Positions 51,930 to 62,446 are shown, counted from the stretch's first letter. The stretch: DNA of 64,000 nt from Burkholderia latens (GCF_902499045.1 NZ_CABVPL010000030.1:1-64000); one strand, 5' to 3'. Notes: a model not told the origin generated them from the letters alone. Numbers and translations: made by a program.

Positions 51930-53018
51930 TCAGCGGGCCGGCTTCAGCAGCACCTTGATCGATTCGGACGACTTCGCGATGCGGATCGCTTCGTCCCAAT
52001 CCTCCAGCGCGAAACCGTGCGTGACGATGCCCTTCGACGTGACGAGCCCGCGCGCGAGCAGGTCGATCGCGACCGGATAACAGTATGGCCCCAGGTGCGC
52101 GCCTCGTACGTCGAGCTCCTTGCGGTCGCCTATGATCGACCAGTCGGCGGTCGTGTCGTCGCCGAACACGCTGAATTCGACGAAGCGGCCGAGCTTGCGG
52201 ATCAGGTCGAGACCCTGGTTCACGCCGACCGGCACGCCGGTCGTCTCGATGTACACGTCGCAGCCGTAGCCGCCGGTCAGCGCGCGCACGATCTCGCGTG
52301 CGTCGTCGCGCTTCGGGTTGATCGTCACGTCAGCGCCGTATTGCCGCGCCAGGTCGAGCCGTTCGTCGATCAGGTCGATCACGACCAGCTTTTTCGGCGT
52401 CTTCAGGTGCGCGACCTGCGTCATCATCAGCCCGAGCGGCCCCGCGCCGGCGATCACGACGACATCGTCGAGCTGGACGTCGCCGCGGTTCACGGTATGA
52501 ATCGCGCACGACAGCGGCTCGATGATCGCCGCATCCTCGAGCGACACGCCGAGCGGGATCTTGTGGACGATCGCGGTCGGCGGAATGCGCATGTATTCGG
52601 CCATCCCGCCATCGGCGACCTCGCGCTGGAAACCGAAGATGTTGTGCACCTCGCACATCCAGTACTGTCCCGACTTGCAGTAGCGGCACTTGCCGCACGG
52701 CACGATCTGCTCGGCGATCACGCGGTCGCCCGGTGCGACGCCGAAATGGTCGGCCGCGCCGTCGCCGAGCGCTTCCACGTAGCCGAAGAATTCGTGGCCC
52801 GGAATCACCGGCGCCTTCACCCACGGGCTCGGGCCGCCCCAGAACATCTTCGCGCCCGTATAGCACTTGCAGTCGCTCGCGCAGATTCCGCATGCGGCGA
52901 TGCGGATCACGAGCTCGTTCGGGCCCGCATGCGGCTTCGCGACCTGTTCGACGCGGTAATCCTCGGGGCCGTGGCAAACCACCGCGGTCATGCGCGGCTG
53001 GGCTTCGGGTGTCGTCAT
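51930..53018 (-). CDS. zinc-dependent polyol dehydrogenase (erythritol/threitol type)
   Basis: A 362-residue medium-chain dehydrogenase. Catalytic zinc ligands: Cys in 'ACGICASDCKCYTG', 'GHEFFGYVEALG' and Glu in 'EPLSCAIHT'. Structural zinc: 'VPCGKCRYCKSGQYWMC'. Rossmann motif 'VVIAGAGPLGLMM'. The inserted 'KMFWGGPSPWVKAP' and the overall sequence match enzymes annotated as erythritol/L-threitol dehydrogenase. It would oxidise a tetritol or similar polyol to a ketose. It lies between the permease and kinase genes of the operon. Confidence 0.88.
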   Translation of the reverse strand: MTTPEAQPRMTAVVCHGPEDYRVEQVAKPHAGPNELVIRIAACGICASDCKCYTGAKMFWGGPSPWVKAPVIPGHEFFGYVEALGDGAADHFGVAPGDRVIAEQIVPCGKCRYCKSGQYWMCEVHNIFGFQREVADGGMAEYMRIPPTAIVHKIPLGVSLEDAAIIEPLSCAIHTVNRGDVQLDDVVVIAGAGPLGLMMTQVAHLKTPKKLVVIDLIDERLDLARQYGADVTINPKRDDAREIVRALTGGYGCDVYIETTGVPVGVNQGLDLIRKLGRFVEFSVFGDDTTADWSIIGDRKELDVRGAHLGPYCYPVAIDLLARGLVTSKGIVTHGFALEDWDEAIRIAKSSESIKVLLKPAR

Positions 53019-53063
53019 GTTTGTCTCGTTCGTTGGTGATTCGGATATTTGACGAACGGCGCG

Positions 53064-54071
53064 TTATCGCGACCGTTCGCGGCTGATGTAGATCGCGAGC
53101 AGGATGATTCCGCCCTTGATCACGTTCTGCACGTACGGGTTCACGCCGATCATGTTGAGCCCGTTGTTCAGCACGCCGAGCAGCAGCGCGCCGACGAGCG
53201 TGCCGAGAATCGCGCCGCGGCCGCCGGAGATCGACGTGCCGCCCATCACGACGGCCGCGATCGCGTCGAGCTCGAAGCCGATGCCCGCGTTCGGCTGTCC
53301 GCTCATCAGGCGCCCGGTCAGCACGATCGCCGCGATCGCCGACGTGAGCCCGGCGAGCGTGTACACGATCAGCTTCACGCGCGCGACGCGCACGCCGGTG
53401 AGCCGCGTCGCCTGCTCGTTGCCGCCGATCGCATACACGTAGCGGCCGAACGGCATCCGGTCGAGCAGCAGCCATGCGATCGCATAGACGACGAGCATGA
53501 TCAGCACCGGCGCCTGGATGCCGAGCACCTTGCCGCTGCCGAAGAACGCGACCCAGTCGGGCAGCCCGTCGATCGGATAGCCGCCGGTATAGATCAGCGC
53601 GAGGCCGCGCGCGATGCCCATCGTCGCGAGCGTGACGATGATCGGCGGCATCCCGGCGAACGCGACGAACACGCCGTTCACGAAGCCGAACCCGAAGCCC
53701 ACCGCGATGCCGATCGCGAGCGCGGCCGCGGCATTGACGCCCGCGACCATCAGTCCGGCCGCGAGCGTGCCGGACAGCGCCATCACCGAGCCGACCGACA
53801 GGTCGATCCCGCCGGTCAGGATCACGCAGGTCATGCCGACCGCGATGATCGCGTTGATCGATACCTGGCGCAGCACGTTCTCGAGGTTCGCGGCGGACAG
53901 GAAGCTCGGGCTCGCGATCATCATCGCGATGCAGACGACGATCAGCCCCACCAGCGGATAGAACAGCGTCGAGCGCCGCAACTGCGTCCACATTGCGCGC
54001 GGCGGCGGCGCATCGGCGGGCGCGGCTGCGAGCGTCGTGGAAGGCGGGGAAGAAGAATCAGGCAGGTTCAT
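53064..54071 (-). CDS. sugar/polyol ABC permease, RbsC type
   Basis: A 335-residue permease of the ribose-transporter family. '[20 protein letters not shown]', '[16 protein letters not shown]' and '[20 protein letters not shown]' are conserved RbsC motifs. Eight or so membrane segments follow an Ala/Pro-rich cytoplasmic N-terminus. The start overlaps the end of the ATPase gene by 14 bp, so the two are translationally linked. Confidence 0.93.
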   Translation of the reverse strand: MNLPDSSSPPSTTLAAAPADAPPPRAMWTQLRRSTLFYPLVGLIVVCIAMMIASPSFLSAANLENVLRQVSINAIIAVGMTCVILTGGIDLSVGSVMALSGTLAAGLMVAGVNAAAALAIGIAVGFGFGFVNGVFVAFAGMPPIIVTLATMGIARGLALIYTGGYPIDGLPDWVAFFGSGKVLGIQAPVLIMLVVYAIAWLLLDRMPFGRYVYAIGGNEQATRLTGVRVARVKLIVYTLAGLTSAIAAIVLTGRLMSGQPNAGIGFELDAIAAVVMGGTSISGGRGAILGTLVGALLLGVLNNGLNMIGVNPYVQNVIKGGIILLAIYISRERSR

Positions 54072-55578
54072 GGGTCGCTCCTCGCGTGCCGGCCGTGGCA
54101 TGCACCATGACCGTGTCGGGATCGATCTCGTCGCCTTCGAGCGTCGCCTCGATGCGGCCCTGCCGGAACACGGCGACGCGGTCGCACATGCCGACGATCT
54201 CCGGCAATTCGGACGAGATCATGATGATGGCGTAGCCGCGCGCGGTCAGTTCGCGCATCAGCCCGTAGATTTCGGCTTTCGCGCCGACGTCGATGCCGCG
54301 CGTCGGTTCGTCGAAGATCAGCACCGTCGCGTGATGGTTGAGCCAGCGTGCAATCACGACCTTCTGCTGGTTGCCGCCGGACAGCGTCGCGACTTCGGTA
54401 TGGATCGACGGCGCCTTCACGCCGACGCGCCGCATCACGTCGTGCGTCGTGCGCGCCTCGCCGCGCCGGTCGATCAGCCAGCGCATCGACCGGTACTTGC
54501 CGAGGTTGTTCAGCGAGATGTTGTCGCGGATCGAGAACGACGTGACGAGCCCTTCCGTCTTGCGGCTTTCCGGCAGCAGGCCGATGCCCGCGCGCAGCGC
54601 ATCGGCCGGATCGGCGAGCTTCGCCGCCGCGCCGCGCACGCGCACGTCCTTGCGGTGCGCACGCGTCGCGCCGATCACCGCGAGCGCGGTCTCGGTGCGG
54701 CCGGAGCCGACGAGGCCCGCGAAACCGAGGATCTCGCCTTCATGCAGCGCGAAGCGGTTGACCGGGCCGTCGCGCTCGATCTGCAGCGCGTCGACTTCGA
54801 GCACGGCGCGCGCATCGGCGCGCCGCGCCGGCTTCGGCGGGAAGCTGCTCTCGAGCCGGCGGCCGACCATCATCCGCACCAGCTGCTCGACGTCCGTGCG
54901 CGCGACGTCGGTGGTCGCGACATACTGGCCGTCGCGCAGCACCGTGATGCGATCGCACACCGCGAAAATCTCGTCGAGATGATGCGAGATGAAGATCATC
55001 GCGACGCCTTGCCGCTTCAGCTCGCGCATGATCGCGAACAGATGTTCGGCCTCGGCCGGCGTCAGCGTGGCGGTCGGCTCGTCGAGAATCAGGATCCGCG
55101 CGTCGAGCGACAGCGCCTTGCCGATCTCGACGAACTGCTGCTGCGCGACCGACAGCGTGCGCAGCGGCGCATCGAGATCGATCGACACGCCGAGCCGCGC
55201 GAAGATGCCGGCCGCCGTGCGCCGCATCCGCGCGCGGTCGCGCACGCCCCAGCGCGTGCGCAGCTCGCGGCCGAGAAACAGGTTGTCGACGGCATCGAGA
55301 TGCGGAATCAGGCTGAATTCCTGAAACACGATGCCGACGCCGGCCGCGACCGCGTCGTGATAGCTCGCGAACTGCCGCGCGGCGCCGTCGATCTCGATCG
55401 TGCCGGCATCCGGTCGATGGATTCCGCAGAGGATCTTCATCAGCGTCGACTTGCCGGCGCCGTTCTCGCCGAGCAGCGCATGCACTTCGCCGCGTGCGAC
55501 CTCGAGATGAATGTCCGACAGCGCCTTGACGCCCGGAAAGCTTTTCGTGATGTGGCTGAGCCTGAGTATCGTGTCCAT
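54058..55578 (-). CDS. sugar/polyol ABC ATPase, RbsA type
   Basis: A 506-residue protein of two fused nucleotide-binding domains. The first has a normal Walker A 'GENGAGKST' and Walker B '[11 protein letters not shown]'; the second has the degenerate 'GLVGSGRTE' seen in RbsA-type ATPases but keeps the signature 'LSGGNQQKV' and '[11 protein letters not shown]'. It powers uptake with the overlapping permease gene. The preceding binding-protein gene ends 62 bp upstream on the coding strand. Confidence 0.94.
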   Translation of the reverse strand: MDTILRLSHITKSFPGVKALSDIHLEVARGEVHALLGENGAGKSTLMKILCGIHRPDAGTIEIDGAARQFASYHDAVAAGVGIVFQEFSLIPHLDAVDNLFLGRELRTRWGVRDRARMRRTAAGIFARLGVSIDLDAPLRTLSVAQQQFVEIGKALSLDARILILDEPTATLTPAEAEHLFAIMRELKRQGVAMIFISHHLDEIFAVCDRITVLRDGQYVATTDVARTDVEQLVRMMVGRRLESSFPPKPARRADARAVLEVDALQIERDGPVNRFALHEGEILGFAGLVGSGRTETALAVIGATRAHRKDVRVRGAAAKLADPADALRAGIGLLPESRKTEGLVTSFSIRDNISLNNLGKYRSMRWLIDRRGEARTTHDVMRRVGVKAPSIHTEVATLSGGNQQKVVIARWLNHHATVLIFDEPTRGIDVGAKAEIYGLMRELTARGYAIIMISSELPEIVGMCDRVAVFRQGRIEATLEGDEIDPDTVMVHATAGTRGATHEPA

Positions 55579-55640
55579 CGGCTTCTCCGCGCGAAGGGCC
55601 GCGACCGCGCCGCCGCCCTTCGCGTCACGTTGCACGTCGC

Positions 55641-56594
55641 TCACCAGCTGAAGCCCTTCGCATTGCCGCGATCGACGACCTTCACGTCGACGGGAATCGC
55701 CTTCGGCACCGTCGCGCCCCACTTGCGCGCGATCGCGATGCCGAGCGCGATGCGCACCTGGTCGGCCGGAAACTGCGCGGTCGTTTCGACGAACTTCGAG
55801 TTCGGCTTCTGGATCGCCGCGATCGCCTCGGGCGCGCCGTCGACGCTCGTCAGCTTGATGTCCTTGCCGGAGCTCTCGATCGCGGCGAGCGCGCCCATCG
55901 AGCCGCCGTCGTTCACGCTGAAGATGCCCTTCAGGTTCGGATGCGCGGAGATCATGTTCTCCGTCACCGACAGCGCGGTCGCGCGCTCCTGTTTGCCGTT
56001 CTGCGTATCGACGAGCTTCACGTTCGGGAATTTCGCGAGCCCGGCCTTGCAGCCGCGCACGCGTTCGAGGATCGGCACGACCGGGATGCCGTCGAGGATC
56101 GCGACTTCGCCGCTGCCGCCGATCGCCTTCGCGAGGTATTCGCACGACATCACGCCCGCGTCGTAGTTCTTCGAGCCGACGAACGAATCGACCGGGCCGT
56201 TCGCGTTCGCGTCGACGGCCACGACCACCGCGCCGGCCTTCTTCGCCTGCGTGATCGCCGACTGGATGCCGGTCGAATCGGTCGGATTCACGAGCAGGAT
56301 GTCGATCTTCTTCTGCAGCATGTCCTCGACGTCGCTGACCTGCTTGCTGACGTCGTGATGCGCATCGGTGACGACGACCTGCGCGCCGATCGACGCGGCC
56401 GCATCGGTCAGCGCCTTCTGCATCGTCACGAAATACGGGTTGTTCAGCTCCTGGAAGGTCATGCCGATCCGCAGCGGCGCGGCATGCGCGGCCGACGGCA
56501 GCACGGCCGCGACGGCGAGCGCGGCGACGGCCGCGAAGCGGGCGGCGCGACGGGGAGATGAGGCGGGCAACAAGACAGGCGATGCGTGCGTCAT
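55641..56594 (-). CDS. sugar/polyol-binding periplasmic protein
   Basis: A 317-residue binding protein of the RbsB (pentose/polyol) class. Residues 1-38 are a signal peptide ending 'AHAAP'. '[20 protein letters not shown]', '[19 protein letters not shown]' and '[18 protein letters not shown]' are typical of this family. It is the first transporter gene after the AraC regulator and defines the substrate of the system. Confidence 0.92.
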   Translation of the reverse strand: MTHASPVLLPASSPRRAARFAAVAALAVAAVLPSAAHAAPLRIGMTFQELNNPYFVTMQKALTDAAASIGAQVVVTDAHHDVSKQVSDVEDMLQKKIDILLVNPTDSTGIQSAITQAKKAGAVVVAVDANANGPVDSFVGSKNYDAGVMSCEYLAKAIGGSGEVAILDGIPVVPILERVRGCKAGLAKFPNVKLVDTQNGKQERATALSVTENMISAHPNLKGIFSVNDGGSMGALAAIESSGKDIKLTSVDGAPEAIAAIQKPNSKFVETTAQFPADQVRIALGIAIARKWGATVPKAIPVDVKVVDRGNAKGFSW

Positions 56595-56714
56595 GACGGT
56601 GTCTCCGGTTATGTGCGGCTTTTTCGTGGACAAGCGAGCCCCTCGCGACGCGATGCGGCGCGATACGGCTGGGTGAAACGGCAAGGAAAGCTCAGGCGGG
56701 CGCAGGCCCTTCGA

Positions 56715-57674
56715 TCATCCGGGCTGCGGTGCGCGCTCGGGCATGCCGAGCGTGACCACGCGCGGCGGCATCGGATTGCCGGTGGGCGCCGCATGCAGTG
56801 CAAGCTCGCGGCTGCGCGCGTTCAGGCGCTGCAGCGCGCGGAATTCGGAAGGCGCCATGCCCTTCACCGCGCGGAACTGCCGGTTGAAGTTCGACACGTT
56901 GTTGAAGCCGGACTGGAAGCAGATGTCGGTGATGTTCGCGTCGTCGGCGAGCAGCATCTGGCAAGCCGATTCGATCCGCAGCCGGTTCACGTACTGGACG
57001 AACGGCAAGCCGGTATGACGGTGGAACGCGCGCGAGAACGCGCTGACGCTCTGCCCGGTCAATTGCGCGAGATCGGATTCGCGCAGTTCGGACGCGAGGT
57101 TCTTGCCGATGTACGACAACGCGTGGCTGAGCCGCGTCGGCGTCACGTGCGCCTGGTCGTACGCGGGGCTCGCGAGCAGCGTGCGCTCGGCCGCGCCGCA
57201 CAGGCGTTCGAGGATCGTCATGAACAGCGCGATGCGGCGCATGCCGCGCGCGCCCAGCAGTTCGTCGAACAGCGGCGCGATCGCGGCGCTGGTGGCCGCA
57301 TCGAAGCCGACGCCGCGGCGTGCGTCGTCGAGCAGCGCCTGCGCATCGCGGCATTCGGGAAACGCGTCCATGCAGCGGCGCACGAACGACGGATCGAACT
57401 GGATCACCAGGTTGCGGCGCTCGACCGTTTCGCCTTCGGCCATGTCGCTGACCCAGTTGTGCGGCAGGTTCGGGCCGAGCAGCACGAGATGGCCGGGGCC
57501 GAACGAGCCGATATGGTCGCCGACGAAATACTTGCCGCGCGTGGCGACGATCAGATGCAGTTCGAATTCGGGATGAAAGTGCCAGCGGATCGTGCGATAC
57601 GGATAGCCGTGCGACCAGACCTTGAACGACTCGTCGCGTCGCACTTCGACCACTTCCAGATCGGGGTGCATCAT
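56715..57674 (-). CDS. AraC-family regulator of the polyol operon
   Basis: A 319-residue regulator with an N-terminal cupin ('RWHFHPEFELHLIVATRGKY', 'GHLVLLGPNLPHNW') and two C-terminal HTHs ('AQLTGQSVSAFSRAFHRHTG', 'ITDICFQSGFNNVSNFNRQF'). It precedes the binding-protein gene by 120 bp in the same direction, so it probably controls the operon that it leads. The ATG giving MMHPDLE has GGAG eight bases ahead; a longer open frame is not supported. Confidence 0.92.
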   Translation of the reverse strand: MMHPDLEVVEVRRDESFKVWSHGYPYRTIRWHFHPEFELHLIVATRGKYFVGDHIGSFGPGHLVLLGPNLPHNWVSDMAEGETVERRNLVIQFDPSFVRRCMDAFPECRDAQALLDDARRGVGFDAATSAAIAPLFDELLGARGMRRIALFMTILERLCGAAERTLLASPAYDQAHVTPTRLSHALSYIGKNLASELRESDLAQLTGQSVSAFSRAFHRHTGLPFVQYVNRLRIESACQMLLADDANITDICFQSGFNNVSNFNRQFRAVKGMAPSEFRALQRLNARSRELALHAAPTGNPMPPRVVTLGMPERAPQPG

Positions 57675-57989
57675 GTTGGCGTCTCCATTCCCGTGTCTCG
57701 CTCGCCGGCCGCTCGGCGCGTTCGTTCGCTCGTTCGCCGCGTGATTCGCGCGGCGCCGTGGACCGGTCGCATGGGAAGCAATGTAGGTCGATCGCGCGCG
57801 CGGCTCCACCAACTTTACGCCTGATTTTCGATACTTTTTTGCCGCGGCGCGGCCGAAACGGCCCGTCGCGGCAAAATTGTGCAGTGCGGAACGGGTAGTG
57901 GCCGGCGGCCGGTGGAGTCGTGTGAATCGCGCGCTCGCCGGAACGGGCGCCCGCGGGGCGCCGCGGGCGAACGGCGGCCGCGACCGTCG
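57675..57989. other. intergenic region upstream of the AraC gene
   Basis: A 315-bp gap between panE and the AraC gene, both on the minus strand. Besides the strong hairpin listed separately, the stretch 57810-57840 is AT-rich and likely holds the AraC/operon promoter. No gene is seen. Confidence 0.4.
57837..57876. promoter_or_regulatory. long hairpin-forming inverted repeat
   Basis: Outer arms TTTTGCCGCG (57837-57846) and CGCGGCAAAA (57867-57876) are perfect, and an inner stem GGCCG-AAA-CGGCC sits between them. Neither strand has a T-run after the stem, so it is not a standard terminator. It lies about 160 bp upstream of the AraC start and could be an operator or an RNA structure between panE and the polyol operon. 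Confidence 0.45.
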
Positions 57990-58928
57990 CTACGCCGCCG
58001 TGCGCTCCCGCGCGACGCGCACCTCGTACGTCTTCAAATGGTTGTAGGCGATACGCAGCAGCGACAGCGCGTCCGCCGCCTGCGGATCGCGGCGCGCGAG
58101 CAGGTCGCCGATCACGTGATCGGCTTCGACGCGCGCGCGATTCTCGACGTCGCGCAGCATCGATGCGGTCAGCGGCGACGGCGTCAGCACCATCCGCTGC
58201 ATCCGCTCGACTGCCGCCGGATCGGGCCGGTGGCCGTTGTACGCCGCGATCGCGCTGCATTCGTCGAGCATCGTCTCGAGCAGGCGGCGGCCGTCCGGCG
58301 CCGCGAGAATGTCGCCGATCGACCCGCGAAACAGCGACGTGCTCGCCGCGAGCGTCGCGAGGAACACCCATTTGTCCCACATCCGCGCGACGATGTCGTC
58401 GCTGAGCGTCGCATCGAAGCCCGCGCCGCCGAGCACGTCGGCCACCGCGCGCACGCGCGCCGATTCGCCGCCGCCGAGCTCGCCGAACGACAGCCCGTGC
58501 GTGTCGTTCAGGTGCACGATCCGCTGCTCGCGATCGAGCGTCGCGGCGATTACGCACAGCCCGCCCAGCACCTGCGCGGCGCCGAACCGCTCGCGCAGCA
58601 CGTCGAGATGGCGCATTCCGTTCAGCATCGGCAGGATCAGCGTCGACGGCCCGACGAACGGCGCGAACGACGCGATCGCATCGTCGAGGCTGTACGCCTT
58701 GCAGCTCAGCAGCACGAGGTCGAACGGCGCGGCGGCATCGCCGGCACGCACCGTCTGCACGTTCGCGAGCGTCAGGTCGCCGCGCGGGCTGCGGATCAGC
58801 AGCCCGTCGCGCGCGAGCGCGGCCGCGCGGCCGTCGCGCACCAGGAACGTCACGTCGCGTCCCGCCGCGGCAAGCCGGCCGCCGAAATATCCGCCGACCG
58901 CGCCGGCCCCCACCACCAGAATTCGCAT
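57990..58928 (-). CDS. panE: 2-dehydropantoate 2-reductase
   Basis: A 312-residue NADPH-dependent ketopantoate reductase family protein (pantothenate synthesis). 'ILVVGAGAVGGYFGGRLAA' is the nucleotide-binding loop, 'VLLSCKAYSLDDA' contains the conserved Lys, and the C-terminal helical domain has 'RARVEADHVIGDLLAR', with the Glu-Ala-Asp motif of the family. Burkholderia carry several PanE paralogues, so this copy may act on a different 2-oxo acid. It stands alone with a hexanucleotide repeat 59 bp upstream. Confidence 0.88.
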   Translation of the reverse strand: MRILVVGAGAVGGYFGGRLAAAGRDVTFLVRDGRAAALARDGLLIRSPRGDLTLANVQTVRAGDAAAPFDLVLLSCKAYSLDDAIASFAPFVGPSTLILPMLNGMRHLDVLRERFGAAQVLGGLCVIAATLDREQRIVHLNDTHGLSFGELGGGESARVRAVADVLGGAGFDATLSDDIVARMWDKWVFLATLAASTSLFRGSIGDILAAPDGRRLLETMLDECSAIAAYNGHRPDPAAVERMQRMVLTPSPLTASMLRDVENRARVEADHVIGDLLARRDPQAADALSLLRIAYNHLKTYEVRVARERTAA

Positions 58929-59215
58929 CGTTGCCTCCTTTCGGGTTCATTCGGCGCCGCCCGCCCCGATTGTCCGGGCCCGGCACGCCATCGCCATCGC
59001 CATCGCCATCGCCATCGCCATCGCCATCGCACGACAGTATAGCGACGCCGGTTATGTATATGCATAGATGGCGCCACCTCGGCCGGTGACAATGCGCGGT
59101 CGCGCGGTTTCTAAGGGATTTCCCGCCTACGGCAACGTTCGTTGCACGCCGTCAATGACTTATCTCGTCACGCCGTCCCGGCGCGCCTGTTCGACCCCGA
59201 CCGACCTCACTAATC
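58929..59215. other. intergenic region, divergent promoters and repeat
   Basis: This 287-bp gap separates panE from the chemoreceptor gene. It holds the (GCCATC)7 repeat near the panE side and an AT-rich stretch (59035-59070, with TATGTATATGCATA) that may be a promoter. No gene is seen. Confidence 0.4.
58987..59028. repeat. hexanucleotide repeat (GCCATC)7
   Basis: Seven perfect copies of GCCATC, 59 bp upstream of the panE start codon and in the likely promoter or leader of that gene. Perfect short repeats of this length mutate by slippage and can change promoter spacing. It is not part of a supported coding frame. Confidence 0.95.
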
Positions 59216-60769
59216 ATGCGCACCCTGTCCCTGAACCAGAAACTCGCCTCGATGATCGTCATTCTGTGGCTCGGCCTGCTCGTGATCGCCGGCATCGGCG
59301 CATGGCAGACGCGCGCGTCGATGATCACGGATCGCCGCGACCAGCTTGCGTCGCTGGTCGCGCAGGCCGCGAGCGTGGCCGACCACTACTACAAGCTGTC
59401 GCAGCAGAACGCATTGCCGGAAGCCGACGCGAAGCAGAAGGCGCTCGATGCGATCGCCGCGATGCGCTACGGCACCGATGGCTACATCTCGATCAACGAC
59501 TCGAAGCCGGTGATCGTGATGCATCCGATCAAGACCGAGCTCAACGGCAAGGACGTATCGGGCTTCGCGGATCCGAACGGCAAGCATCTGTTCATCGAGA
59601 TCGTGAAGGCTGGCAACGCGGAAGGCGGCAAGGGCTTCGTCGAATATCTGTGGCCGAAGCCGGGCGCCGACAAGCCGCAGGACAAGACCAGCGCGGTGCA
59701 ACGCTTCGCGCCGTGGGACTGGTATCTCGTGACGGGCATGTACATGAACGACGTGCGCTCGGCGGTGCTCGCGAGCGTCGGCCGCTGGCTCGCGATGACT
59801 GCCGTGCTCGGCGCGATCGCGACGGTCGTGATGGTGGTCGTGCTGAAAAGCGTGCGCGCAAACCTCGGCGGCGAACTCGAAGTGGCGCTCGACGCGGCGC
59901 AGCGCATCGCGCGGGGCGACCTGACCGCGCGCGTGAACGTGAAGCCCGACGATCGCGGCAGCCTGTTGCATGCGCTGCATACGATGCAGGGCGGGCTGAT
60001 CGACATGGTGTCGCGTGTGCGGACAGGCACGGAGAACATCAACGTCGGCGCGAGCGAGATCGCGTCGGGCAACACCGACCTGTCGCAGCGCACCGAGGAA
60101 CAGGCGGCCGCGCTCGTGCAGACCGCGTCGAGCATGGACCAGATGACCGCGAACGTGAAGCAGAACGCCGAAAGCGCCGCCCAGGCCGCGACGCTTGCCG
60201 GCCAGGCGGCGCAGGTCGCGACGCGCGGCAGCGAGGTCGTCGACGACGTCGTGCGCACGATGAACGAGATCACCGACCGCTCGCACAAGATCGGCGACAT
60301 CATCGGCGTGATCGACGGTATCGCGTTCCAGACCAACATCCTCGCGCTGAACGCGGCCGTTGAAGCGGCGCGCGCGGGCGAACAGGGCCGCGGCTTCGCG
60401 GTGGTCGCGGCGGAGGTGCGCTCGCTCGCGCAACGCTCGGCGACGGCCGCGAAGGAGATCAAGTCGCTGATCGTGTCGTCGAACGAAACGGTCGAGCACG
60501 GCGCGGCGCTCGTCACGAACGCCGGCGAGACGATGGCCGAGATCGTGCAGTCGGTGCGGCGCGTGAACGAGATTCTCGACGAGATCAGCCACGCGTCGCG
60601 CGAGCAGAGCGCGGGGATCGAGCAGGTCAACCGTGCGGTGGGCGAGATGGACCAGGTCACGCAGCAGAACGCGGCGCTCGTCGAGCAAGCCGCGGCCGCC
60701 GCGCATTCGCTGCGCGACCAGGCCGAAGCGCTGCGCGACGCGGTCACGCGGTTTGCGTTGCCGGCTTGA
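59216..60769 (+). CDS. methyl-accepting chemotaxis protein
   Basis: A 517-residue chemoreceptor. A first membrane segment (about 11-30) and a second (about 190-210) bracket a periplasmic single-Cache domain ('[20 protein letters not shown]', '[15 protein letters not shown]'). HAMP follows ('[19 protein letters not shown]'), then the signalling coiled coil with the conserved tip '[20 protein letters not shown]' and '[13 protein letters not shown]'. Single-Cache domains often bind small organic acids. No CheR-binding pentapeptide is evident at the C-terminus. Confidence 0.94.
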   Translation: MRTLSLNQKLASMIVILWLGLLVIAGIGAWQTRASMITDRRDQLASLVAQAASVADHYYKLSQQNALPEADAKQKALDAIAAMRYGTDGYISINDSKPVIVMHPIKTELNGKDVSGFADPNGKHLFIEIVKAGNAEGGKGFVEYLWPKPGADKPQDKTSAVQRFAPWDWYLVTGMYMNDVRSAVLASVGRWLAMTAVLGAIATVVMVVVLKSVRANLGGELEVALDAAQRIARGDLTARVNVKPDDRGSLLHALHTMQGGLIDMVSRVRTGTENINVGASEIASGNTDLSQRTEEQAAALVQTASSMDQMTANVKQNAESAAQAATLAGQAAQVATRGSEVVDDVVRTMNEITDRSHKIGDIIGVIDGIAFQTNILALNAAVEAARAGEQGRGFAVVAAEVRSLAQRSATAAKEIKSLIVSSNETVEHGAALVTNAGETMAEIVQSVRRVNEILDEISHASREQSAGIEQVNRAVGEMDQVTQQNAALVEQAAAAAHSLRDQAEALRDAVTRFALPA

Positions 60770-60964
60770 TGGTTCGTGATGGCTTGACGGCCTCAGCGGG
60801 GCCAACATCAGTCGATTCCACGCCGGGCGCTGCCGGGATCGGGCCGCGCCCGGTCGGCCGCCGGCCCGGCCAGGTGCTGCGTAGCTGCCGGATTCTGTCC
60901 AGCGGTTGTCACGGAGGGCCCCGCGAGGCGTTTTGCTTTCGACGTGCCGCCGCGCCGGTTCGCA

Positions 60965-62446
60965 TCACCACGAATAGCCCTGCATGCCGTAATCGACGTC
61001 GTGTCGGCGTCCCCACCACGGCAGGTACGCGTTGTTGCCGCCGCGTGCGCGGAACCAGTCCTGGGTTGGGTCGATCGGCGTGAGCTTCGACGGTGGCCTG
61101 ACGACGACTGCGACGGGGTGCTCGGGGTCGGTCGTGCCCGCTACCAATGCGTTGCCGCCGTAGTGGTTGATCCGGCCGATCGCGAGCGCGACGTCGGTCA
61201 ATGCGCTGCCGGTTCCCATGTCGCCGAGCAGCGCGGCGGTGTTGAACGTCTGTTTGCGGTGGTCGTATTCCGGCAGCGTTTCGGTCAAGGTCTGCGCGAG
61301 CGACGCTAGGCGTGACGACGATGCGTCACTGGGCGCGCCCGCGTCGTGGACGATGTAATTCAGATCCGTGACCGCGACGCCGGCGTTGCGTGCCGCTTCA
61401 TCAATCGTGGCTTTCCATGCCTGTACGGCGCGCGTCGTGCCGACCTTCCGCGGAAAATCCTGCGTGTTGCCGGTTGCGGCCTTGCCGATCCACGCGAGCG
61501 GTTCGCGCTCGGTGTTGAAGTTCGGGCCGGCGAGGAACAGCACGACGAGGTTCTCGTTGATCTGCGCGTCGGTCGGCGGGAAGCTCGGGGCGTCCCAGTT
61601 CATCGCCCACACGGTCTTGTCGGGGTTCTGCTGCAAGTAGTCGAGTGCGTTGTTCAGCGATGTGAAGCCGGCGTTCGCGCCGCCTTGGGTAATTTGGACG
61701 TCGGGAGGCGTGTCGCGGCTCCAAAGTATCTTGGGCGACGGCGGACCGATTTCGAAGCATTCGACAAACTCATCGGTCAAGTACGTCTTCGCTTCAATCG
61801 GATCAAGCCTCGGAGGTAACGCGAACTCGATACGCATCCCGGCAAGTTCGCGCCAGTCCTTGGATTGTTCCGGTTTGACGGTGTAGAAATATTTCGCATT
61901 TGCGAAATAACGAGAGCGCGGCAACAGGAGAAACTTGCGGACGTACTTGTGATAGAAGCCCTTGAATGTTTCCGTTCCGCGGTTGCCGTACACGAGCGCA
62001 CCGATCGACTGAAGTGTCGCAAACGACTTCGGATCCGTCCGCACCATGTCGTCATTCTTGTTCGGGGTGGTAAGGCCTTGCGTCCACAGCAATTGCCATT
62101 CGGTCGGATAGTCCATGCGTTGCAACGGATTCAACCAGATGAGCCCGACAACTTGCGCGACGAATGGCTTCGCCGGCTCTTCGGTCACTGATGCCGCATT
62201 CACCGCAGGTTCTCGGATAGGGGCGGCTTGTGCCGGACGCGTCATGGCCGTGCTGAAGACAAACGCCATGAGCGCGGCCAGACCCGGTACAACGAAGAAT
62301 CGTTTCATCCAATCTCCTATTTCCAAATGTGCTGGGCCGGGTTGTTCTACGTGCGCCATCACGGAGGCCATTAGCACGGCGGTCATCAGCCATACCGAAA
62401 TGGCAAAAGCGATACGGCGTGATCGTGTAGCTATCAGCGTCTTCAT
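60965..62446 (-). CDS. T6SS lipase adaptor (Tla3/DUF2875-like)
   Basis: A 493-residue protein anchored by two N-terminal membrane segments ('IAFAISVWLMTAVLMASVMA' and 'FFVVPGLAALMAFVFSTAM'), then a large soluble region with 'VVGLIWLNPLQRMDYPTEWQ', 'VWAMNWDAPSFPPTDAQINE' and the C-terminal 'YLPWWGRRHDVDYGMQGYSW'. I recognise this as the DUF2875 family. In Pseudomonas aeruginosa the DUF2875 protein Tla3 is the adaptor that loads the lipase Tle3 onto VgrG2b. Its ATG overlaps the stop of the Tle3-like gene as ATGA, so the two are made together. Confidence 0.8.
   Translation of the reverse strand: MKTLIATRSRRIAFAISVWLMTAVLMASVMAHVEQPGPAHLEIGDWMKRFFVVPGLAALMAFVFSTAMTRPAQAAPIREPAVNAASVTEEPAKPFVAQVVGLIWLNPLQRMDYPTEWQLLWTQGLTTPNKNDDMVRTDPKSFATLQSIGALVYGNRGTETFKGFYHKYVRKFLLLPRSRYFANAKYFYTVKPEQSKDWRELAGMRIEFALPPRLDPIEAKTYLTDEFVECFEIGPPSPKILWSRDTPPDVQITQGGANAGFTSLNNALDYLQQNPDKTVWAMNWDAPSFPPTDAQINENLVVLFLAGPNFNTEREPLAWIGKAATGNTQDFPRKVGTTRAVQAWKATIDEAARNAGVAVTDLNYIVHDAGAPSDASSSRLASLAQTLTETLPEYDHRKQTFNTAALLGDMGTGSALTDVALAIGRINHYGGNALVAGTTDPEHPVAVVVRPPSKLTPIDPTQDWFRARGGNNAYLPWWGRRHDVDYGMQGYSW

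Noticed and set aside
54037-56166. 709-codon open frame on the plus strand
   Set aside because: Antisense shadow of the RbsA-type ATPase and the binding-protein gene; composition is Arg/Asp/His-rich without fold motifs.
59100-59215. sigma-28 flagellar promoter for the chemoreceptor
   Set aside because: A TAAGGGAT...GCCTACGG stretch has a loose resemblance, but neither half nor the spacing matches the consensus well enough.
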